From Thraustochytrium sp. TN22 (Eukaryota; Sar; Bigyra; Thraustochytrida; Thraustochytriidae), in NCBI GenBank assembly GCA_013306675.1, contig JABLUY010000294.1:1-40115 (forward strand): DNA of 40,115 bases. The letters are read 5' to 3'. Below are positions 1 to 8,423 of the stretch, piece by piece. The translations under genes and the position numbers were made by a program. How positions within the stretch are numbered: position 1 is the stretch's first letter; each line of letters starts with the position of its first letter. The notes under the pieces were generated by a model. That model saw only the letters and a program-made list of their open reading frames with translations. It made no database searches and was not told the origin of the DNA.

Positions 1-2035
1 CTCGGCGGGAACGTGGGGCCTGGCGCTAATCGGGCGGAAGCCACGGCCAGGGGAGTCAGTCGCGATACTTGCCTCAGCTGCGGCGGCCGCTGCGGGGAGT
101 GGGGCCTTCTGCGGCTCGGCGCAGCTTGCCCGCACGAGGCGTCCGCGGGGGGGCGTGGAGGCGCCCCGCCCCGCAGCCGCGCGGCGGCCCGACCTACGCC
201 AGCCCGGACGCGCTCGCTGCGGGCGGCACGGCGCCCGCTGCGGGGGTGCGCGCCGCACTCGCGAGCAGCGCCCGCCCACCCCGCCGCCCGCAGCGCCCGC
301 AGCGCCGCTCCGCGAGCCGCCCGCCGCCGCGAGGCGAGTCGCGCCGAGTCGATCGATCGATCGATCCCCCGCCTCGCCTCGCCAGTACAGTCGAAACGAA
401 ACAAAGGCGCTGCCTGCCGCGAGCCTCGGTCGGGCCGCCGCCGGCCAGGCGGTCTCTCGCGCGGCGGCACGTGGCCGGGCCCGCCGCGCCGCGCCTGCCC
501 GGCCGAGCCAGCGCCGCTCGGCTTTCGCCGCCGCGCCTCGCCGCGCCTCGCCGCGCGCGCCGCGCCGCCCGCGCCGGCCCTTCCGAGGAGCGGCCGCGGC
601 GTCCCACCCGCGTTCGCCGGGCCCGCCGGCCGCGGGAGGCTGGGACGAGCCGAGGGCAGGCAGGGCTGGGCTGGGCTCGCGGGCTCGCGCGGCGAGGCGA
701 GGCAAGGCGCGGCGCGGCAGGCAGGCGAGGCAGGCGGGCAGGCGCTGGCGCGAGGCGCGGCCGGCGCGGCGCGGACGCGGCGGCCGGCGCGCCGGCGCGA
801 CGCGACGCGACGCGGAGCGAGTCGCGCCTGGAGGCCAACGGCCGAGGCGCGAGGCCGAGGACGAGTGACCAAGCCTGCAGCGGCGCGTGACAGACGCCGG
901 CGGACGGATACGCCACGAAGTGGAGCCCGCCTGCGAGAGAGAGGATGCGGACAGCCCGAGCCGCGCCGGCGGGCGAGCTTTCGAGGAACGGGGCGGGGCG
1001 AGGCGAGGCGCGCGCGCGGGGGAGCTGGCAGGCCGGGCTCGCGTGAAAGGCCACGCGCCGCGCGCGCTGCGTTCGAAAGACGCCTTCTGCGGCCCCCGCG
1101 CGGGCTCGCAACGGCGCGGCGAGGGACGAGTCGGAGATGCCGATGATGATGCGCTGCTGGCAGCTTGCTTCTGGCTAGCTAGCTGCTTGCTTGCTTGCGC
1201 TGGCGTGAGGAGAACTTGGGCTCGGAGAGCGAGGCGCCGCACTGCACGGGCACGACGCGCAGCGCCGCCACCGCGTCATCGCGGTGATGCGCGCGCGGCG
1301 GCCCCGGCAGCAGCAGCGCGGCCGCCAAGGAGCGAGTTGGCCGCCCTGGAGCAGCTGGAGGGAAGAGAAAGACGCACGGGCGGCTCGCTGGATGACGAGG
1401 AGATCTTTCCCGCTGCGCGGCGGCGCGGCGGGCGGCCGCGGCGGGCGGGCGAGCGCGGAGGGCGCGCGGCGGCGGGCGCGCGGGCAGGCAGGCAGCGCGC
1501 CGCAGCTGGCCGCGCGCTCCCTACGCGCGCCCGACGTGAGGCTCGTGCGCCGGCGGCAGCGCCGCGAGAGCCCGGCCGCGACTGAAAGACGCCAGGATCG
1601 CGCCTCCGGGCTCCTCGGGCCCGCTGCGGGCGCCCCACGCCGGCGCGGCGGCGGGCGGGCGAGGCGAGGCGAGGCAGCGAGGCGAGGCGGGCGGGCGGGC
1701 GGCGCGGCGACGTCGTGCGCGCGCGTCGCCGCGCTACTGCCGGCGGCGGGCCGGCTGCCTGGCTGCCTGCCGACGCGCCGGCGGAAGCTGCGGCGGCGGC
1801 CGCCACGGCGTGGCTGGCAGTGGGGTGGGGCGCCTCGCTCGCTCGCTATCTTTCTTTCGTGCGCTGCTTGCCTTGACTCGACGGTGAAGGCTTGACCGGA
1901 CACGAGCAGGCGGGCACGTGCCGATACTAGGCTAGCTAGGAGCACGTGCAGACCGTGGTCATGGCAGAGAAGAGCTCGTGGATCGAGCAAGGAGACTGAC
2001 TGGCGGCGACCAGCGCATCGCAAGACATCGAGGAG

Positions 2036-2115
2036 CAGCGCAGCGCAGCGCAGCGCAGCGCAGCGCAGCGCAGCGCAGCGCAGCGCAGCGCAGCGCAGCG
2101 CAGCGCAGCGCAGCG
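2036..2115. repeat. Pentanucleotide microsatellite (CAGCG)16
   Basis: Sixteen perfect tandem copies of CAGCG. The period is not a multiple of three, so all three frames of each strand stay open across it, which inflates the short open frames seen here. No coding role is supported. Confidence 0.95.
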
Positions 2116-2742
2116 TGGCCAGTGTCGCGCCGCAGCCAGGCAGGAGCTTCGGGTAACACGCCGGTTCACGCGTAGGCGCTGATGGACGCGGCGCACTCAC
2201 GCTGCGCGCATGGCGACTGCACTGACTCGGTTCCACTCTCATATTTTCGTCCGCGGCCCGTCGCCCTGCGGTGGCACGGTGACGGTGCCACGGCCTGCCC
2301 TCGAGGCTCGGGCTGGCTAGCGGGTTGTTAGCACTGGCCGCGGCGAAGAAGAACTCGAAGAAGACCAAGCCAGCAAGAGCTTGGAGGAAGTCACTAACAG
2401 TAAGGAGTCCTGGCGGGCGTCAGGGCGGAAGACTCGTCCGCGAACTGGCAGTGCTTGTGGGTGGCGCTGGGTGGCAGACGGGCCTGGTTGATCCGCCCCG
2501 AGGACTTTTTGACCGCTTGTGTAGGCCTAGTTCTGTCTGCCAGCGATCATAGCGATCATAGCACTGACTGCGGTTCTGCCAGTTCTGCCTGTGCGGCACA
2601 CTGCCACAGTGCTTGCAGTGCTCGTTCTCCCGCTTCGCTCCGCCGTCGGCCAGCCAAAAAAGGGCCAAGGCTGCCAAGCGTCCAGCCCTGCGATGCGCAC
2701 ATTGCACATGTACAAAGGGTTGCGGACACCGCGGCAAGTCTT

Positions 2743-2802
2743 GGCTCTCGCCTTGGCTATCGCCTTGGCTATCGCCTTGGCTCTCGCCTTCGTTCTCGCC
2801 TT
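2743..2802. repeat. 12-bp minisatellite, about five copies
   Basis: Tandem units of the form GGCTMTCGCCTT (M = A or C): four close copies and a fifth diverged one, then grading into GCTT/GCCT-rich sequence up to about 2905. It lies in the gene-free left end. Confidence 0.85.
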
Positions 2803-3168
2803 GGCTCGCCTTTGCTTGCCTTGGCATGTGCTTCTGGCTTGCCTTTGCGTTGCCTCGCCTTGGCTCACCTCGCTCGACCTTCACGCTGCTTGCCTGCGCT
2901 TGCCTGCATTCTTTCCGCCGGCGAGTCCAGACGCTCACTTGGTCGCTCATGTGAGAATCTGAGATGAGAAAAAAGGGTTGCGCAGACGTTTCACAGTTGC
3001 CTGGCCCAAGCACAGCGCCGCGGCGCAGTGGAGCGGCAAGAGAGCAGCTGCGCGGCGAGCTCGGGCGCACGTACGCTCGCTCGCTCGCTCGCTCGCTCGC
3101 TCGGCCGTGCGTGCGTGCGTGCCGCGCCACGGTGCAGGGCTGAGCAAGCGGGCAGACCGCGCTGGACG

Positions 3169-3257
3169 ATGCTGAGATCTGCGCGCAAGCTGAGGAAGAA
3201 GCGCGGCAAGGACTCGAGCTCGTCGACGGAAGAGGACGAGCAGTTGCCGGCGCCTCC

Positions 3258-3289
<32 letters not shown>

Positions 3290-5706
3290 CAAACATGCCC
3301 AGCGAGGCGCGCATGACGGTCTGCGTGCGGACGCGGCCGCTGTCGAGCAGCGAGGCGGACCGCGGAGAGCGGTCCGTGGTGCGCAGCTTCTGCGAGGACA
3401 AGGTGGTGCGCATCAGCAAGGAAGCGCGCGCCGGTGCCGTGCTCAAGTCCGAGATGGGCGCGCAGCACGAGTACCAGTTCGACAAGGTGTTCGGGAGTGA
3501 AGCCACTCAGGAGGAGGTGTACGAGGAGACGGCGCAAGCGCTGGTGATGGACGCCCTGCGCGGCGTGAACTGCACGGTCTTCGCGTACGGCGCAACGGGC
3601 GCCGGCAAGACGCACACCATGCTCGGCACGGCCGAGGACCCGGGCATCATCCCGCGCGCGCTCGTGGACCTCTTCCGCGGCATCGAGCGCCTGCGCGAGG
3701 ATTTCGAAATGGACCCGCGGTCCGCCCAGGGCGCCACCAAGGAGTGGCGCGTCAAGCTCAGCTACCTCGAGGTGTACAACGAGACCATCTACGACCTGCT
3801 CACACACAAGCAGCGGCCTCTGCAGCCCTGCGAGGACCCGAACGACTTCCAGGTCAAGGTGCTCGGGCTCACCGAGGTCGACGTGGCCGCCTCGGAGCAG
3901 GTGCTCGAGCTCCTTGAGAGCGGCAACCGCCGCCGGCGCATGGAGAGCACCGCGGCGAACCAGGTGTCGTCGCGCTCGCACGCCGTCCTGCAGGTGCGCG
4001 TGGAGTCCACACTGCTGGAGCCCGTGCCGCACAAGGGCAAGCGCCGACTCGCGCCCAAGCCCATCAAGACCGTCGCCAACTCCGTGCTCTCGCTCATCGA
4101 CCTGGCCGGCAGCGAGCGCGCGGCCGCCACCCAGAACCGCGGCGCGCGCCTGCGCGAGGGCGCCAACATCAACCGCTCGCTGCTGGCGCTCGCCAACTGT
4201 ATCAACGCGCTCAGTGCCGCCGGCAACGGCGCCAGTGCCGGCGCGCGCAAACCTGCGCGCGTCAAGTACCGCGACAGCAAGCTCACGCACCTGCTCAAGT
4301 CCTCGCTCGAGGGGAACTGCAGCCTCTCCATGATCGCCGCCATCAACCCGTCAAACAAGTGCTACGAGGAGTCACACAACACGCTCAAGTATGCCAATCG
4401 CGCCAAGGATATCAAGATCAAGGCCTCGGCAGCGCCCCCGCGCCGCGCGCACGCCTCGCTCGACGCCGAGGACGCCGACCGCCTCGAAGAGCTGGAGGCC
4501 GAGAACCAGGAGCTCCGCTCCCGCCTCGACGCGTCCCAGCGCCGCGGCGCCTCCAGTGACTTTTCCAGCCCTCTTCAAAAGCAGCGGCAGCAGCAACAAC
4601 AACAACGACAGGCTCCCAACGCCGATTCCGATGACAGTAAAGGTCGAGGCGATCTCCAGGCACGCTTGGCCGAGGTCGAGGCGCAAAATCTCACGCTTGC
4701 CACCCTCGTCGCCTCGCGCCTCCAAGCGCCCGCGCATGACCTGCGCGCCGTCGTCGCTGCAGTCGTTGCCGAAGCGCTCAATGCCGACGACGACGACGAC
4801 GCCGTCCCGCAGCACCTGCTCGAGGAGCACCAGCGAGAGCTCGACGCACTAAGGGCCGACAACGACGCGCTGCGCCGCCAGCTCGACGCCCAGGCCGCAC
4901 TCGCCAGCCGTCTACAGGACCAGCGCCAGGCACTCCAGGCCGACCTGGACGCCGCGCGCTGCGAGGCGGCTCGGGCCAAGGCCGACGCCGAGGCCGCTGC
5001 GGCCCAGGCCGACGCCGCTGCCCAAGAGCAACAGGCGCGCGCGGCGCAACTGCAGCCCCTGCGCGCCTTCGACCGCGACCTCCCGCCACCGCCGCCCCAG
5101 CACCTCGTGGACGCCGCCAATGCGCGCGTCTCGCGCTCCTCCAAGATGCGCCGCAAGTCCTTCATCCCCACGCTCAACCACTCCGCGCACGCCTTCAAGG
5201 AGAACGCCGTCGCCCAGCCCGCACAACCCGCGCCGCTCGCCGCGCGTCGCGCCGCACCGCCGCCGCCCAACGGCGAGAACAGGGCCGCCGCGGAAAACGC
5301 CAAGCTGCCCTCGCCCGCCGCGTCCGCCAAGCGCCGCTCTGCAGAGTCCGCCGCCAAGAAGCGCCTCTCCGCCGACGACGCAACCGCCGCCGCCCGCGCC
5401 GCCGCGGCGCGGACCACGCCGTCCACGCGGTCGGCTCTCCGCAAGCGCCACTCCGCCGACGAAACCAAGGCGGCCTCCGGCTCGTCCTCTTCGTCCAAGA
5501 AACGCCTCTCCACCGAGGCGGCCGCGGGCCCGGCGCGCCTCAAGCAAAAGACAGACCACGACTCCGACGTCGATATCGTCGACGCCACCAGCCCGGCCAC
5601 GCCATCGCCCGCACGCTCCGACGCCGACGTCCACGCATCACCAAGCTCACGCGCGCTGCGCATGCGCGTCCCGCGCTTTCGCATGCGCAACAACCAGCAG
5701 CGCTGA
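3169..5706 (+). CDS. Kinesin-8 family motor protein (KIF18/Kip3-like)
   Basis: A plus-end-directed microtubule motor; kinesin-8 members regulate microtubule length in spindle and cytoplasm. The predicted protein is 845 aa from the first in-frame ATG (3169); the open frame upstream is GCTC-repeat leader sequence. Residues 1-48 are basic and then Gln-rich with (CAG)10. The motor spans about 49-420: P-loop GATGAGKT (141-148), switch I NQVSSRSHA (264-272), switch II DLAGSE (311-316). The run LKYANRAKDIK at the motor end and the Ala-containing P-loop are typical of kinesin-8. Heptad-rich coiled coil follows (about 430-640), then a basic tail with four KR-x-S(A/T)(E/D) motifs (about 721-784). No intron is needed. 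It converges on TMEM18, with stop codons 119 bp apart. Subfamily assignment is by motif recall only. Confidence 0.9.
3259..3288 (+). repeat. (CAG)10 polyglutamine tract in kinesin-8
   Basis: Ten pure CAG codons giving ten Gln just before the motor domain. The purity suggests a slippage-prone microsatellite. A downstream ATG at 3295 would exclude the tract from the protein. Confidence 0.95.
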
Positions 5707-5825
5707 AGACTCCGTTCCCACTGTCACCCCCTCTTCCCCTTTTGCTTTTTGCTTTTTTCTCCTTCGCCTTCTTCACATTCCCAATGTACAACATCAATTC
5801 ACTCCTGACGCCTCATCTGCACGAA

Positions 5826-6317
5826 CTATTGCTCCTTCTTGCTGCCCTCCTCGCGTCGCCGCTTCGCGCGCAGCTCAGCGCGCTTCGCCTGGATCAACAG
5901 CCCCGACGCCTCGTACAGCGACGTCATCATCTGCACCAGCAACAGCACCAGCAGCGGGCCGGCGAAGACCACGCCTGCAAAGAACCCATGCTGGTCAAAG
6001 TAGTTCTGCGTCGCGAACTGTTTCCAGTTCGCCGCGCACCACGTGTTGGCCGTCTCCGCGCCGTACACCAGCGCGCTAATGCCCACAAACAGCACGAGCT
6101 GCAGCCGCCACCACTTGCGCGTCGTCAGCACGACCACCCAGAGCACCACGTGGCCCGCCAGCAGCGCCTGCAGCCACGCCTCGTTCTTCCAGTCCACCGC
6201 GTGCAGAAACCCCATCACCGCATCGTAGGACGAGTCGTACGCGTGCGCAAACGCGCCCTGGTTGCGCGCCACCACGTCACGCACCAGGCCATCCACGAGC
6301 CCGGCGTCCAGCTCCAT
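5826..6317 (-). CDS. TMEM18: TMEM18 family nuclear-envelope membrane protein
   Basis: A predicted 163-aa protein with three hydrophobic segments and a strongly basic C-terminus (KRAELRAKRRREE), the layout of TMEM18. Family-like blocks are FLHAVDWKNEAWL near the first membrane segment, a tryptophan/arginine stretch followed by LVYGAETAN, and NYFDQHGFFAGVVFAGPLL before the third segment. Animal TMEM18 is an inner nuclear membrane protein that binds DNA through its basic tail; that role is inferred here. The start is the ATG at 6317. The frame runs further upstream, but that part lacks homology-like sequence. It is divergent from the flavin oxidoreductase and convergent with kinesin-8. Confidence 0.88.
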   Translation of the reverse strand: MELDAGLVDGLVRDVVARNQGAFAHAYDSSYDAVMGFLHAVDWKNEAWLQALLAGHVVLWVVVLTTRKWWRLQLVLFVGISALVYGAETANTWCAANWKQFATQNYFDQHGFFAGVVFAGPLLVLLLVQMMTSLYEASGLLIQAKRAELRAKRRREEGSKKEQ

Positions 6318-6755
6318 CCTCCTCCGAGCCCGAGCCCGCCAGCCCGCCGCCGAGGGGCCTCGCTCGCAGACCAAAAAAACAGCCTTTGATCGACTCTCCG
6401 CGCTACTAAGCTCTGCCAGGTCAAACTGGGCTAACCGTGGCCTTGGGCCGGTTGGCGTTACGCGCCGTTGCTCCTCGCGCCGGCAACCGCCGCTGACGGT
6501 CTCCGCTTGCGTCATCCCGCACGCGCCGCGTTTTCCCTGTACGCCCCTCAGGCTGAACCGGGCGCGCTGTGCTTTCACTGCGCACCATCAGGTCGCCACG
6601 CCATGCGACGACTCCGAGTCCGGCTCCGTCCCGACGCCGACGCCGAGGACGACAACGACAGCCGCGCAAACGCCCAAGCGAGCGAGCGAGCGAGCGAGCC
6701 TCGGCGAGCGAGCAGCAGAACCCAGGGCCGGGCCGGCCACGACACCGCGGTGCGG
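6318..6755. promoter_or_regulatory. Divergent promoter/5' UTR region between TMEM18 and the flavin oxidoreductase
   Basis: 438 bp separating two divergent starts. It holds an (AGCG)n run at about 6677-6699, probably in the 5' UTR of the plus-strand gene, and an in-frame alternative ATG at 6603. No TATA-like element is evident. The promoter role is inferred from gene orientation. Confidence 0.5.
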
Positions 6756-8387
6756 ATGACGGCGCTCCGGACGGCGATGCGCGCCGCGGGCGCCGCCGCC
6801 ACGCTGCGCGCGCTGTGGGCGGCGTACGTGGCGGCACACGGGCTCTCGTGGCGGGACATGACCGAGAGCGAGGCGTATCAGGCGTGGCTGCGCTTCTGCA
6901 AGGGCCTCAACAAGCACGTGCTGCCAGAGTACCTGCCCAAGGACGCCAGCGGCAGCCCCATGCGCGTGCCCAGCACCAGCCCGCAGGTCTCGGCCGCCGC
7001 CATGCCCCGCAGCATCTCGGAAGCCAAGGTTTTGCAGCCACTCAAGATGCGCGGCCTCCGCCTGCGCAACCGCGTCGTGCGCGCCGCCGCCTTTGACGGC
7101 GACTCCGAGGACGAGTGCGTCCGCACGCACGTGGACATGGCGCGCGGCGGCGTCGGCATGACCACCGTCGCCTACTGCTGCGTCTCGCACGACGGCAAGA
7201 CGTTTGATGACCAGCTCGTCATGGAGGACGCCCGCCGTGCCTTTCTGCGCCGCCTCACAGACGCCGTCCACGCGCACGGAGCCGCCATCGCGGCGCAGCT
7301 CACCCACGGCGGCTCCTTTGCGGACCGCGAGGCCATCGGCCACCAGCAGCAGCAGGCGCCCTCGGCCGTCTTCAACTTCGCCGGCTTCGACTTCCCGCGC
7401 GTCATGACGCTGCAGGACTGCGACCGCATGGCTGATCACTTCGCCAAGGCCGCCGCCCTCGCCAAGGACTGCGGCTTTGACTGCGTCGAGCTGCACGTCG
7501 GTCACGGCTACCTGCTCTCGCAGTTCCTCAGCCCCAAGATGAACACGCGCCGCGACCGCTACGGCGGCTCCGCCGAGCGCCGCGCCGCCTTTCCGGTCGA
7601 GTGCCTGCGCCGCTGCCGCGCCGCTGTCGGCAACGACTTCCCCATTGTCGTCAAGCTCAACGTGCACGACGGCATGTGGTTCGGCCTCGAGCTCGCCGAT
7701 GCGACCGTCGCAGCGCACGCGCTCGCCGACGCCTCCGCCGATGCCATCATCGTCACCTGCGGCTCCGTCGCGCGCAACGGCTTCTACATGCTGCGCGGCA
7801 ACACGCCGCAGGCCAAGCTCGTCCAGGCGCTCCCCCACACCCTCAAGAAGCTCGCCATGATGGTCTTTGGCCCGCTCGCCGTGCCCGAGGTCGACTTTGA
7901 GGACTGCTTCCTGCGCGAGTCCGCGCGCCACATCCTGCGCGAGGTCGGTCACAAGACCCACGTCGTGCTCCTGGGCGGCGTCAACTCCCTCTCCGAGATG
8001 GAGGGCGCCATGGACGAGGGTTTCGCCATGGTGCAGCTCGCCCGCGCGCTCATCCGTGAGCCCGACCTTGTAAATCGTATCACCGCCACCCTCGCGCTCC
8101 CGGACCGCGCGCGCGTCCAAGACCTCGACGACGACCTCTACAACCCGCGCTCGAGCTGTATTCGATGCAACATGTGCGTCATTGCCACTGTTGATCCGGA
8201 CGCCGCCTTTGGTTGTCCCTTTCAGCGCGCTGACGCGCGCCGACGCGAGGCTCAGGGCCTCCCGCCCATTATGAACGTCGCGGACCACCTTCGCGTCCTC
8301 ACCGAAAATCTCCCTGCAGAGCCAAACGCTCTTGCGGACATTGAGGACCTCGTCGCACCGGCCTCCATCTCCACATCCTCGCTCTGA
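6756..8387 (+). CDS. Old Yellow Enzyme-like NADH:flavin oxidoreductase with C-terminal cysteine cluster
   Basis: A predicted 543-aa FMN-dependent oxidoreductase of the OYE / 2,4-dienoyl-CoA reductase superfamily, reducing activated C=C bonds with NAD(P)H; the substrate is unknown. The TIM barrel starts near residue 88. Visible family blocks: QLTHGGSF (family usually QLxHxGR), LHVGHGYLLSQFLSP with the His pair 247/250, RRDRYGGS just after, a VLLGGV segment and an ALIREPDL segment. Near the end C468-x2-C471-x2-C474-x12-C487 resembles, but does not match, the Fe-S motif of 2,4-dienoyl-CoA reductases (C-x2-C-x3-C-x11-C). The flavodoxin-like and NAD-binding domains of those larger enzymes are absent. 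The first ~85 residues are unrecognised. The start at 6756 is preferred; 6603 is an in-frame alternative adding repeat-encoded sequence. Its stop lies only 36 bp from that of the next gene. Confidence 0.85.
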   Translation: MTALRTAMRAAGAAATLRALWAAYVAAHGLSWRDMTESEAYQAWLRFCKGLNKHVLPEYLPKDASGSPMRVPSTSPQVSAAAMPRSISEAKVLQPLKMRGLRLRNRVVRAAAFDGDSEDECVRTHVDMARGGVGMTTVAYCCVSHDGKTFDDQLVMEDARRAFLRRLTDAVHAHGAAIAAQLTHGGSFADREAIGHQQQQAPSAVFNFAGFDFPRVMTLQDCDRMADHFAKAAALAKDCGFDCVELHVGHGYLLSQFLSPKMNTRRDRYGGSAERRAAFPVECLRRCRAAVGNDFPIVVKLNVHDGMWFGLELADATVAAHALADASADAIIVTCGSVARNGFYMLRGNTPQAKLVQALPHTLKKLAMMVFGPLAVPEVDFEDCFLRESARHILREVGHKTHVVLLGGVNSLSEMEGAMDEGFAMVQLARALIREPDLVNRITATLALPDRARVQDLDDDLYNPRSSCIRCNMCVIATVDPDAAFGCPFQRADARRREAQGLPPIMNVADHLRVLTENLPAEPNALADIEDLVAPASISTSSL

Positions 8388-8423
8388 ATGAAACGAAACA
8401 ACATTTTGCACACACCAATGACA

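Larger units (their letters stand above)
1..3168. other. GC-rich low-complexity region without a recognisable gene; kinesin-8 upstream region at its right end
   Basis: About 3.2 kb of very GC-rich sequence. Long open frames exist on both strands, but their translations are almost pure Arg/Ala/Gly/Pro and overlap one another, as expected from base composition alone. I recognise no domain. It holds GATC x4 (351-366), a CAGCG array (2036-2115), a 12-bp minisatellite (2743-2802), short GCTT/GCCT runs, and (GCTC)n followed by (GTGC)n at 3075-3122 just before the kinesin-8 start. A non-coding RNA or a 5' UTR exon cannot be excluded. Confidence 0.6.

Noticed and set aside
351-366. GATC x4 as a possible regulatory or methylation cluster
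   Set aside because: A short simple repeat in low-complexity DNA with no other supporting signal.
2036-2115. Tandem array as a CRISPR or centromeric repeat
   Set aside because: The unit is only 5 bp with no spacers, in an otherwise gene-dense eukaryotic segment.
13-2368. Overlapping long open frames on both strands (377, 305 and 397 codons)
   Set aside because: Translations are Arg/Ala/Gly/Pro-dominated, overlap each other in several frames and show no domain; extreme GC content depletes stop codons.
6588-8411. 607-codon minus-strand open frame
   Set aside because: Antisense to the flavin oxidoreductase, whose family motifs are unmistakable on the plus strand.
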